NCBI GenBank assembly: GCA_964017155.1
Contig: OZ024858.1
Coordinates: forward strand, 27,522,187-27,586,186
DNA from: Oasisia sp. SBJ-2009
Taxonomy: Eukaryota > Annelida > Polychaeta > Sabellida > Siboglinidae
Direction: 5' to 3'
Length of the DNA: 64,000 nt
The notes under the pieces are model-generated. The model had not been told where the DNA came from, did no database searches, and saw nothing but the letters and a program-made list of their open reading frames with translations. A program made the position numbers and the translations under genes. Each line of letters opens with the position of its first letter. Position 1 is the stretch's first letter. Below are positions 50,751-62,384 of the stretch, in pieces.

Positions 50751-51053
50751 TAATAGGAATAGTAGCAAAAATAGTAGTAATTATTGTTGTTATTGTGTGG
50801 TTGTGGTTGTTGTTGCAGTCGCTGTTGTTATTGTTTCTGTTATTGTTATTGTTATTGACATAGTATTAGTAATTAGTAGTTGTGGTGGTGGTTTTCTTTA
50901 TTTTCTACCCTTGTTGTTTTTGAGCGCCTTGTAGTCGTCGTCATTGTTCGGCGTCGTCGTATTACCTATCCAATGGTGTTCACATGTGTCTCCAGCTAAC
51001 GTGTGTTAACTAATCACTTGTTCCACATATACTGGCGATAGCAAGGTGAAACG

Positions 51054-51510
51054 AATAAGTCTGAGATAATGCTTGTTCCAATGAAACGTGACCAGAACAT
51101 TAATTTATCGCGTCCAATGTATCATTGGTTGGTTGTATCGTGTATATGTACCCTTGGTTACCGCTCTACCCTACATACGTATTCCGGGTTAATCCATAAA
51201 GCTGTGCCAAAATTGGTTGCACCGACAGATAGTCTAAATGGCGTCCACCATTGGTGACGTCACTTCCGCGGTTACAATCGGTGTCGTGACGCGCCGCTGT
51301 ACGTACGACGTGACGTTGACGTTCTGGTACTGGCGCAAATCCAACCAGAGCTAATATAGCCGAACTGGGGCTCTTAAAAAACAGCGCCCTCACACGGATG
51401 GTATCAAAACTTAAAACAGATACGGTACTAACCTACGAGACGTCCGAGATTGAATGAGATCTGTGCGCGTTTGGTCCCATCGGGGGAGTACTCCAACTCC
51501 TATCTAGTAG
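51054..51510. other. Intergenic sequence
   Basis: No gene recognised; GC-richer patch at about 51250-51400. Confidence 0.45.
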
Positions 51511-51517
51511 CTCTGAT

Positions 51518-52322
<805 letters not shown>

Positions 52323-52600
52323 AGGCGGGAACTCACTAAGCCGGCCGGCCGGCCGAATTTGCATCGGCTGGTCATCGTGGGACGTCGTGGGGCATCGATC
52401 GGCCGGGCATCGGTTATGTGAGTTCCAAACAATCGTGGCATCGGCCGGGCGTCGTGCGTCGAGCCGACGCCCGCCCGACGCCCGGCCGGCAGATGTGTTG
52501 GGTTGTTTGCCACAAAAGCGGCACTTGTATCAAAACAAATCGGCATGAATTCATCATCTGAGTACGCCATGATGAACTTTTGGATGTAGGCACTTTTAAA
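52323..52600 (-). mobile_element. GGCCGG-rich repeat element with ORF-start peptide, copy 1
   Basis: Contains GGCGGGAACTCACTAAGCCG, CATCGGCCGGGCATCGG and TTATGTGAGTTCCAAA. On the minus strand a short frame begins MAYSDDEFMPICF and reaches ANNPTHLPAGR before entering the GC-rich part. Copy 2 has the parallel start MADSEDEFMPIF. The acidic start followed by an alanine-rich stretch resembles N-termini of HARBI1-like nucleases, which suggests a Harbinger relation, but no catalytic domain is present. Confidence 0.45.
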
Positions 52601-53393
52601 TAAGCTTCCGCTTTGCTTACGACAGGTTTGTCTTCTATGTTTGAGGACATGTGACATATGTTCCGAGATGTTTGTCTCTTCTCATAGCTGGCGATTTAGC
52701 AGTTTTGTCTGTCGTTGTAATAGCTCTAGTAAATCGCACATAACGCATCTGAGAAAAAAATACCAAGAGCATCTCCCGGGATCGCAACGTTCACACCCCT
52801 GCACGGTAAACTGATATAGACAGTCCTCAATCTGTCCTTCGGTTATGCTTGTTAAAAATAAAAGTTCTGAATAAATAATTACCCGATCGTTTGTCTTAGA
52901 TTATCTTGACTTATTTATCTTCACAAAATCTAAATCTAAAAGCAATGCTCGCTGAGCAGTTTTCTCACAACGAGATGGAGTAAGTTGAACGAAAAGGCTG
53001 CCTTAGATAAATGTTTCCCGCGGATGTGCGATTTGGGCTGGCGGTTCGACGTTGAATACAAACAGGAGCAAATAATTGGAGAAAAGAAACTAGATGGGCT
53101 GAAGAATATACTGTAATTAGGCGAGACCGGTGTAATAAGTACAACACACTGACTGTTGTATTTTAAGTCTGGTTCAAGATACACTAGAGTGTTTTTAAAA
53201 TATAGATAAAAACACTCAGTACCGAATGGCATTGGTGATTTGTACTAGATAGGCATAATATTATATTCAAACACAACTTTCAAATCCGAGAATATTAACA
53301 TAGCCTCAAAAGAGAGGGTTTTTTCGAAATTAATTTGAAAACCACTGCAGAAGAAAACAAGTGCGCTATGTGCTATGCCTGTGATATAACTAA
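52601..53393. other. Intergenic sequence
   Basis: No gene recognised with confidence. Confidence 0.4.
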
Positions 53394-53953
53394 AGCCGGG
53401 AACTCACTAAGCATCGGCCGGGCATCGGTTATGTGAGTTCCAAAAATCGTGGCATCGGCCGGACGTCTTGCGTCGAGCCGATACCCGCACGACGTCGACC
53501 GGCGGTATCAAATATGTTTGATATTGCCGGCCGGACGACGCCCGGCCGACTGGCCGGCAGTTTCGGCCGGCAGGTTTTTTGGGTTGTTTGCCACAAAAGC
53601 GGCACTTGCAGCAATAAAAATCGGCATGAATTCATCCTCTGAGTCCGCCATGATGAACTTAGGTATGTATGTCACCTGGGCGAGCATATTGAATACCTCT
53701 GTGAACAAAAAAATCAAACTAATTTGAATTTAAATTAATAACGCTAAAATTATTAATTCGGCCGGCTGTTTGTGTTCGAAAAATCGTAGCATCGGGCGGA
53801 TAACGGCCGGCCGATCGGCCGGTTCGGTGAGTTCCAAAATGACCAAACCGGCCGATGGCCCGATGTTCCCACGACGCCCGGCCGATTTCGTTTCTCGTGC
53901 GTCGGCCGGCCGGCCGTTTATCGGCCGGCCGTTGGTTCAGTACAGTTCCCGGC
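53394..53953 (-). mobile_element. GGCCGG-rich repeat element(s), copies 2 and 3, with inverted AAAGCCGGGAACT ends
   Basis: Starts TAAAGCCGGGAACTCACTAA and finishes GTACAGTTCCCGGCTTTA, an inverted pair. The first half repeats copy 1 closely, including the KFIMADSEDEFMPIF frame on the minus strand (about 53580-53660). The second half (53755-53950) is a further GGCCGGCCG-rich copy. GGCCGG is very abundant, unlike the AT-rich flanks. Confidence 0.5.
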
Positions 53954-54215
53954 TTTACGATTATCGTATAAATCTTAGTCGATTTGAACGCTTACGCTTA
54001 TCGGTTGCCAAAAATAGGAGTTATTTTATTTGAAATTGCACGAACTCGAATGGTGTTATTTTGAAATTATATCAAACAATTAGAACGAAGCATGGTAATT
54101 GAGATACAATGTCATGTGTACATATCTACCGAAAATAGAGCTTAGAGCTAAGTAGAAATAGTAATTATTTCCGCCATTAACAGGACAATACATGTACACG
54201 TTTAAGCGTTCATGC
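53954..54215. other. Intergenic sequence
   Basis: No gene recognised. Confidence 0.45.
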
Positions 54216-54219
54216 AGTA

Positions 54220-54221
54220 AT

Positions 54222-54307
<86 letters not shown>

Positions 54308-54583
54308 TATATATACACACACATATACACACATATACACACTTACACACATACACCCATAAACACATATATACATACACACACATACACACATACACGC
54401 ATACACACATACACACATACACACATACACCTATACATACATACACATTCAAATATACACACCTACACCTACACCTACACCTGCACCTGCACCTACGCAT
54501 ACGCATACGCATACGCATACGCATACGCATACGCACACGCACACGCACACGCACACGCACACGCACACGCACACGCACGCACG

Positions 54584-54640
<57 letters not shown>

Positions 54641-54666
54641 ACACACACATGCACATGCACATGCAC
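54220..54666. repeat. (CA)n, ACACAT, ACGCAT and CACG compound microsatellite
   Basis: (CA)n at about 54222-54306, ACACATA repeats, CTACAC, ACGCAT and ACGCAC blocks, and a second (CA)n at about 54590-54634. Confidence 0.95.
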
Positions 54667-54957
54667 ATCATCATGCTGTCGGTCGCGATGCGACAAAGAC
54701 TGCTTCCATCACTTGACTGTTGCTCTCCATTTATCTCTCTGCTGCGAGAGTGATGTCCAAGGGTCGATATTTATGTCTCTCATCTTCAGGTTTCTTTTTA
54801 TGGTATCCTTGAGCCGGAGACGAGGGCGCCCTCTCTTTATGTGATCAGAAGACAGTCGAAAGTAGATAACCTGCTTTGGTAGCCTGTCTGGTGACATTCT
54901 CATGAGGTGTCCAGTCCACCGGAGATTCTTTCTTATCAGAAGATCTTCCATAGATTT
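54667..54957 (-). mobile_element. RTE-like non-LTR retrotransposon, 3' end fragment
   Basis: The minus strand encodes the typical C-terminus of RTE-type ORFs: LRWTGHLMRMSPDRLPKQV, GRPRLRLKDTIKRNLK and WTSLSQQRDKWRATV. Its ATG-rich tail runs into the (CA)n block. It abuts the 3' end of the CR1-like copy, which may have inserted into it. Confidence 0.75.
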
Positions 54958-56590
54958 AACAAGAGTTAGCAAGATTGCCACCTAGAGATTCAACTCTAGA
55001 TGGCAGGTGGACTAGGAAGCCCTTTGGCTTATCGAGAGTCCAACCTATCTATCTAAGTATACCCCGCCTGTCTTAGGTATATGTCGATTTTATTTTTAAA
55101 TATATTAACACTACTAGCACCTACAGTATCAGCTGATAATCTGTTCCATTCATTAAATGTTCTTTGTGAAAATGAATATTTTCTAATATCTAGTCTACAC
55201 TGCTTCTTTGCTAATGTAACTCCATGTACTCTAGTCCTTCTAACTTCCTTAACCGAGAAAAACATAGCTTTGTCAATTGTTTCATACCCATTCAATATTT
55301 TAAACACCTCAATCTGATCTCCTCTCAATCTTCTGGTTTATAGTGTTGTTGAACCACATTCTTTTAGACGAATTTCATAACTATTATTCCTGAGTTTTTG
55401 TATCAGTTTGGTTGCTCTCCTTTGTACTCTTTCTAGCATATCAATATCCTTCTTGCGATACGGCCTCCATGCTTGTATACAGTATTCTAAATGAGGCCTA
55501 ACTATTGTTTCATACAGCGGTATTATTAGTTCTTTTTCTTTGTACTCAATATTTCGCCTAATTAATCCAAGGATTTGGTTTCCCTTCGCTGCTGCTATTC
55601 CATACTGCTCTGATACCTCCATGTCAGCACTAATAGTTAACCATAAGTCCTTTTCCTTTAAGGTAGTATTCAGTACAATACCACCCATTGTATATTGTGC
55701 ATCTTCATTCCCATGTCCTTTGTGAAGGCACTTACACTTCCGAAAATGAAACAGCATTTGCCACTTCTTAGACCATTCTGTCAACTTATTAAGATCATCT
55801 TGTAAATGCTGTCTATCTGCATCACTTTTAATTTTCCTAAACACCTTTGTGTCGTCCGCAAACTTCAACACGTCGCTTGTTATGTCATCATCCAAATCAT
55901 TGATATACATTACGAATAAAATAGGTCCCAATACTGATCCCTGCCGTACTCCACTCAAAACCGATTTCCAGTTTGAAACCTCCCCATCAACTACTACTCT
56001 TTGTCTTCTGTCAATAAGCCATTTTTCTATCCAGTTAATCATACCATTTCCTATGCCATCGGCCTTTAGTTTAAGTAGTGTTCTTTGATGTGGCACTTTA
56101 TCAAAGGCTCTTTAAAAATCTAAGTAGATTATATCTACTGGTGATCCCTCATCTACCCACTTTGTGACATCTTCCAAACATAACATATTTGTTAAGTAAG
56201 ACCTTGCTTTTAAAAACCCATGTTGAGATGGGTTTATCAATTTATTTTTAACAAGAAAATCAACCAAGTGAGCTTTAATGAGTCTTTCTAATAGTTTGCA
56301 AAACACCAATGTTAAACTCACTGTACAAGGCACTGGTCGCCATCTGATATATCGGTGGTGGCCCAATATTCAGTTATACCTATTATGTGAGGGTCAATAT
56401 CTTCTACCATAATGTTTCTTTGGTTTACTATGCTCCTTGCATTTAAACAAACACATTTATAACAAAATTCAGTAGGGCTTTTCCAGGCTGTTTTTTGCTG
56501 ATTTCTTTGTGCTGTTTGTATCTATCACCCTAGTATTTGGCTTGTCCGTGTGTCCCCCCTGCGAAACTAGTATAAATAGTTGCAACCTGT
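54955..56590 (-). mobile_element. CR1-like retrotransposon, rearranged second copy (3' part)
   Basis: Minus-strand relative of 16975-20262, ending in the same hairpin and TGTTAAAT tail. Reverse transcriptase and C-terminal segments are open in pieces (55053-55328, 55338-56096, 56112-56366) separated by frameshifts. FADD, SGVRQGSVLGP (P to R in the PQG motif) and GDQIEVFKILNGYE are visible. At about 56345 the sequence jumps from NYRPVSLTS-equivalent sequence (18885 in the first copy) straight to the early endonuclease region (17515), a loss of about 1.4 kb. Non-functional. Confidence 0.85.
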
Positions 56591-58254
56591 TATAATAACA
56601 ATAATAATAGTAACTTCTTTTGCGCCAATATCCTCGAAAATCAAGCTCAGTGGCGCGACAAAACCAGGGGATTAATCAATCTCATAATCGAAAGCAATGC
56701 GTGAGTCGTCAACGGATGTATGGAAAAGCTAGGAGGCTAAGGAGGATAGGCAGCATTAAAGAGATAGGTTTTTAGATGTCGGCGGAATGAAACTATATTA
56801 CCTTGTGATTTAACACTGGCAGGAAGCGAATTCCACACCGTTGGTGCGGCAACCGAGAAAGCTCGGGTCCCGGCTTTCGTTTTCACCCGAGGGATGTAAA
56901 GAGGGTTACTACTGGTTGAGCGTAGCTGTCTGGAATTTCTTGTTGGAGTTAGCATTGAATTTAGATATGCTGGTTGTGTAGATGCGAGTGCTTGATAGGC
57001 TATTGTACAAATTTTGAAAATGATGCGATAGTGCACAGGTAGCCAATGCAGTGATTTTAGAAGCGGCACTGAGCGAGAAAAACGAGGAGAACGCGTGACT
57101 ACCCTTGCTAAACAATTTTGGACACGCTGAAGTTTTGCTATGTCCTTGTTTGCGGTATTGTAAAGGAGGGAATTGCAGTAGTCGAGTCTGCTGCTTTCTA
57201 GAGCTGTGGCGATGGTTTTAGCAACGGAAAGTGATAAAAACCGGCGGATACGGCGAAGATCACGGATATGGTAGAAACAGCAACGGCATGTTTTCGAGAT
57301 ATGTTGTTTGAAATTGAAGTTTTCATCAAACGTTACTCCGAGATTTAAAACTGAGGCGGCTGGTGTCATACTCTGACTCAGAATATGTGTCGGGAAAAAG
57401 CCATTGAGTTTTGCCCGCTGCGTTGAGATACCAATGATGAGAAATTCAGTCTTATCTGCATTTAGTTTTAATTTACTATTTTTCATCCAGAGGGAGACAT
57501 CTTGGAGACAATCCCTGAGCTGGTTTAGGGAGCGACAAGTATCTGGTGTGGTAAGAGAAACATAGATTTGTGTGTCATCTGCATAAAGGTGATGATCCAG
57601 GTTGTGACTCTGGATAACTGAGCTTAATGGTGTTGTGTACAGAGTGAAAAGCAACGGACCCAAAACAGAACCTTGGGGGACACCACAAGAGGTGGGCAGC
57701 ATGTCTGAGAAGCAGTTACCTATTTTAATGGCTTGCCGTCAGTCAGTAAGGTATGAAGTATACCAGCTCAAGGCTGTGCCAGATATCCCGTACCACGTTG
57801 ATAAGCGTGTAATGAGAATGTCGTGGTCAATGGTGTCGAAAGCGGCGGATAGGTCAAGCAGGGTCAGTGCAGTAACTTTGCCATTATCAATGTTAAGGTT
57901 TATGTCATTGTGTACTTTTAAAAGAGCAGTTTCTGTTGAGTGAAATTGTTTGTACGCAGACTGTGATGCATTGGTTAAACCATTTATGTTGATGTGAGAG
58001 GTAAGTCGATTTGCAACAACCTTTTCGAGTATTTTGGAAATGAAGCTAAGGTTAGAAATAGGTCTGTAGCTGTTTAGATCTTCGGATTGGATTTACATGT
58101 GCACATTTAAAGTCTTCAGGGAATAAGCCGGAGCAGAGTGATGCATTTATTATATCTGTTATTGGTTTAATTAAAACGTCAAGGCATGCTTTCAGTAGTA
58201 TGGTCGGAAGTGGGTCAAGATCACAGGATTTATTTGGGGATGACATGATAATTG
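56591..58254 (-). mobile_element. L2-like non-LTR retrotransposon inserted in the CR1-like copy
   Basis: 5'-truncated element. The RT domain starts at SPNKSCDLDPLPTILLKACL and continues with [49 protein letters not shown] and LYADDTQIY, followed by the C-terminal region [10 protein letters not shown] and HWLPVHYRI. It ends in an ATT-rich 3' tail. It carries a deletion/frameshift at about 58095 and an in-frame TGA at about 57741 (CGA expected, a CpG-type change); the rest (56737-57702) is open. A run of 23 T (58255-58277) marks its 5' junction. Confidence 0.85.
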
Positions 58255-58277
58255 TTTTTTTTTTTTTTTTTTTTTTT

Positions 58278-58378
58278 GCCACTGTCCATAGATCGAAGCA
58301 GGTTCTCTGAGAACACTGCTGCACCCTTTCCGCTTAGATGGAGGCCATCTCTCATATACATATCTTCTTTCCCAACAA
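58278..58378 (-). mobile_element. CR1-like second copy, ORF1 end (5' remnant beyond the L2 insertion)
   Basis: Matches 17157-17250 of the first copy (ATGGCCTCCATCTAAGCGGA and flanks). The L2-like element therefore split this copy at the ORF1/ORF2 boundary. Confidence 0.85.
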
Positions 58379-58869
58379 AGTTGAGTATAAATAAATATAT
58401 ATATTAAGACGTCGGAAATCAGTGTATGACTATTGAAGCAAGCGCTGAATAAGTTACATTTTAAGGAACTCTGCGTGCGATTTCAGATCCATTTCTTTTT
58501 AGTGACAGTAACTCCATATTTAAGAAAAGTGACGAGCTGAAAAACTTAACTGATAGATGGTAAATGTGATCGTATACCAAGAAGGGACATGCTTTGCAAA
58601 TTTTTGATAGCTCCGCCCGGTATCAAATTATTTTGATTAGCAGACTAAAATTAATTTTGTTTTGCAGACTAAGCATATTTGTGACAATTTTAAGCTGTAA
58701 TCCGTACCGAAATACGCCCTTTAGGTACTTTCAATTGATATTATTATTCCTTTCCCTGTTGAATTTAACAAATCAAAATACTAGATTTTCTGGATGTTTT
58801 ATTGATATGTATTTTGGATCTGGTCGATTTGATTGTTATATGACGTCACAGACAGAACACGCGGCGACA
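58379..58869. other. Intergenic sequence
   Basis: AT-rich, no gene recognised. Confidence 0.45.
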
Positions 58870-58923
58870 GCGTTGTCCCACTTACATTTTTCCGGTCGTT
58901 AAAACCGTTCCGATTGACGTTTC

Positions 58924-58935
58924 TGCGCATGCGCG
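58924..58935. promoter_or_regulatory. NRF1-like palindrome TGCGCATGCGCG in the terminal repeat
   Basis: Fits the vertebrate NRF1 consensus YGCGCAYGCGCR. The same palindrome recurs near 59022, 63591 and 63690 and, modified, in the smaller family members. Binding is inferred only. Confidence 0.35.
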
Positions 58936-59049
58936 TATCTAGGGGGTAAACGTAAGCGCTACCTACGATGGTCGCGCTTATATTTTTTCGGCCGTTAAAA
59001 ACGTTCCGATTGACGTTTCTGCGCATGCGCGCATCTAGAGGCCCGCGCG

Positions 59050-60030
59050 ACAGTGCTAGCTAGCTACGAATCGCCTACGATGGTTGTTGCTCACGTGTAT
59101 TTGGGAGTTTGAGCGTTATAGCACGGACTAAATGGACCAGTGACAGCGGATAACAAAGCGCTGTCACTGGTTACGATTAATTGTGCTAGGATTTACTGCT
59201 GCATCTTTAGTAAATAAAAATATAATAGTTATTGCTTCGTATACAAAGCTGTATTGTTTAGTTATCCTTAATAGTAATTGGGTGGATAAATAAATAGTTG
59301 CACCAAGTTTGGCATAACAAAGTGTTGAAATTTGTTGTGTGATAAGTTTGTATTTAACGCGTACACGGGAGGAAAATAATGACTTATACATTAATAATCT
59401 TTATATTATACTGACCAGTTTCCTCTAGTCTATATAGGTTTAAATAATTACAGACATTACTGAAATAACATGATATATATTTGTTACATTTATTAAAATA
59501 ACATCATGATCATCGTCTTACCCTCAGGAGTAAATGTGAAAAGAAAATATTATTTATGTTCAGTGATGTTTTGTTGAAATGAATCCATACTGATATTTTA
59601 TTGTATTCTGAATTTACTTCGTAAATAAGTCTGTAACAGTTGTGTGTAAGTGAAACATATTGACGTCCTCTATAAATAGCACATAATTGTATTGTTTTAA
59701 TTAATAATGGCCTTTAAGTATAATATGAACATAACTGTACCCAATACAATTCCTTGTGGTATAACTCATGTGGCCGCCATTACCTCTGAGCTGGATTGAT
59801 TAAGCAAACACTGTTGCCTAGTTCATTATTGAAGCACAGTAGACACACAATCCTCATTCAATAACAATGTATTGTAAAAATTAAAATAATCCCAAATCAA
59901 ATCTATCTTGCGTGGCTGTGGCTAAAGTGATATGCACGCTGTATATAAAAAATCAATGAATTCTTGGGATAAAAAATTTAAACATTCCCCTTAAAGCAAA
60001 ATAATTGTACATAGATCGTCTATATAAAAT
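59050..60030. other. Left interior of the large TIR element
   Basis: No gene seen. It includes a 13-bp perfect hairpin, ACCAGTGACAGCG (59136-59148) with CGCTGTCACTGGT (59159-59171). Confidence 0.5.
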
Positions 60031-60284
60031 ATTCAAGATCACATCACATAATGACTAAAAATAAACCTATATGCAACCAATCATGTATGCATATTTTTTA
60101 AACTGCAAAGTGGTTAGATTTCAGGATTCCACAAAAATGTATTGCCAATTTGTTTTATAAAGTGTCTTATGTTATTTATTTACTGCTAAAATTGAAACTG
60201 TTTATTTACTTTTTTTTAAATATGCATGCATGATTGGTTGCATATAGGTTTATTTTTAGTCAGTATGTGATGTGATCTTGAACA
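60031..60284. repeat. ~72-bp inverted repeat with ~110-bp loop
   Basis: Arm 60031-60102 (ATTCAAGATCACATCACATA... AACCTATATGCAACCAATCA) is mirrored at about 60214-60284 (TGATTGGTTGCATATAGGTT... TGTGATGTGATCTTGAA). Confidence 0.85.
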
Positions 60285-60297
60285 TTTGATAATATGG

Positions 60298-61446
60298 GAC
60301 ATTATATGAGCAGTGGCGTGCACCACCCGGCAGTAGCCAAGCATGACAATGTCCAAAGAAGGGTACGCTCAACAGCACTGAAGCATACTTTAAAAGGTGT
60401 GTTCAAAAAGGCTAAATTCAAGTCGACTCTGTCAGTGGCAGTGCTGACTCAGGAGCTGAGTCCAGGAGCTGAGTCCAGTTATCAGTAACAAGATTATCAA
60501 CATCGTCAAACGTTCATCACAAATAATAATTATTATTATATTAAGTAACGTTGTCATTTGCATCGGAATAACTATTGATTTGCATTAATTAAGTCGTTTA
60601 TGTAGAGTAGAAATGATACAGCAACGATAGGATTGAGCCCTGCATCAGTGCATGGTCGTGTGTGTTTTCAATATTTTTATTTCAGATTGTCATAGAACAT
60701 ACAGATGTCCACATAAACATTAAACAATACAAATGACTAGAAAAACTTAAAGGTATTGCACATGGTAAATAGAGAAAAAGACAATGGTACATTCAATCAA
60801 AAACTATTATGTATATACAACATTTTGATCCAATGTCGTCTTATCCTGGATTGCCATTTTATATCACTGTTGATAATTGCAATTACCAACTTATTATAAG
60901 AGCATCAAGTCTCCGCATGAATTTATATACAAGGTTTCTAATTACAGCTTTACTATCTGGTAAATGGTATTCTACAAACATGGTGGAGGCACTGCAATAT
61001 TTAGGCTGATTTAGCAATAAGCGAAACACATTATTGTAAGCCACATGAAGTCTATGTATACTTGCTACTGTGAAATTCCGCCACAGCTGAGCAGTATACA
61101 TGGGAGAGCAGAAAGTTCTAAGCATTCAGCTTCACTTCAGTGGAACACATGTAAAATTTCCGCAATAGCATATTACCCCTAGCATATAGTTGTCGGCATT
61201 GGCGTAAGATATCTTTGTCATCACGTAATGTATTAGAAATAAAGTGACCCAAATATTTCACATTATCCACTTCCTGGATTGTTTCACCATTAATCTTAAA
61301 TGATGGAACATCAACATTTTTCAAATATTTACTTTTAAATATAAACACAGCACTTTTGTTGGAGTTGTACTTGATATCATGATGTAACCCATAGAGTCCA
61401 CATACCTGCATAAGTTCAGACAGTCTTGATACAGATGGGGACAGAA
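60298..61446 (-). repeat. Left arm of 1.15-kb inverted duplication
   Basis: Reverse complement of 62382-63525 with high identity. It carries the 3' third of a reverse-transcriptase ORF, its 3' UTR with AATAAA-like signals, and about 350 bases of flanking sequence. Confidence 0.9.
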
Positions 61447-61531
61447 TTACCAAGTCATCAGCATACATAAGATGGTTGATAGTTGTACATGCACTATGTG
61501 TTACATTTGTTTAAAGCTATGGTTAAATCAT

Positions 61532-61583
<52 letters not shown>

Positions 61584-62216
61584 GGTGTGGTGAGAGTATA
61601 CCACCTTGCCTGACACCATTTGTAACACCAAAATGTTCCGACACTGCCTGACCATCTTATACACATCGTCTGATTCGAATACCAATATATAAGCAGTCTA
61701 ACAATATATCCAGGCACTCCCCTGTCAATCAACTTTTGAAATAAGATATAATGTTTCACTCTGTCAAAGGCTTTAGAAGCATCTAAAACATGTAAACATA
61801 GACCCATTTAGACTACTATGCCTGTCAATAACTTCCTTTAAGACATAAATACACAAGTCTGTCCCCGGTTTTTTCTTAAATCCAAACTGATTGGACATTG
61901 TTGACCGCGTAACTGACATTCTATCTAACAATATGTTTTCAACAATTTTTGTCACAATACTAGCTAATGCAATAGGTCTATAATTGTCTTTGCTGTTAAT
62001 CTTGCTACATTTATCTTTGATAATAGGAACCAGCACAACAGATAACAAAGAACTAGGTAAAAATCCATGTACAAAAAAACCAGTTATACACATAGCAAGT
62101 AAAGGTACAATGCGCTTATCACAATGTCTAAGGTGTTCAGCATATACACCATCCATACCATAAGTCTTATTTATATCTAGGCATTTAATATCATTTTCAA
62201 CTTCGCTAATTTCCAC
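60883..62216 (-). pseudogene. Non-LTR reverse transcriptase, decayed
   Basis: Minus-strand pieces in order: MDGVYAEHLRHCD and NYRPIALASIVTKIVENIL (to 61773), LDASKAFDRVKHYILFQKL, a GVRQGG-equivalent region with frameshifts, a (TA)n insertion at 61531-61576, then YADDLVILSPS and VKYLGHFISNTLRDDKDIL to SPMYTAQLW and FMRRLDALIISW. The type looks like the jockey/I-related group; the clade is not certain. The endonuclease and N-terminus are missing. Confidence 0.75.
61531..61576. repeat. (TA)n microsatellite inside the RT pseudogene
   Basis: TA run between the PQG-region remnant and YADD. Confidence 0.95.
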
Positions 62217-62298
62217 AACTATGTCATTTGTATATTTGGAATCACATTTGATCTGTTGAATGTCTATATCCCTAATACAATTAAAATATGTTTAAAAT

Positions 62299-62384
62299 GA
62301 GACCGCCATTTACCTTTACACCTTTACCTAATAGTATTGAAGATGTTAGTGGTATTTTTGAAATAACTTAATTATGGCGGTCTC
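62299..62384. repeat. 11-bp inverted repeat GAGACCGCCAT at the inner edge of the right arm
   Basis: GAGACCGCCAT (62299-62309) and ATGGCGGTCTC (62374-62384) bracket a 64-base segment that ends where homology of the right arm begins. Confidence 0.7.

Larger units (their letters stand above)
46117..51053 (+). repeat. Segmental duplication, unit B (~4.9 kb)
   Basis: Collinear partner of 38402-43411. It keeps the intact receptor, has an expanded upstream minisatellite, and lacks the RTE fragment seen in unit A. Confidence 0.9.
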
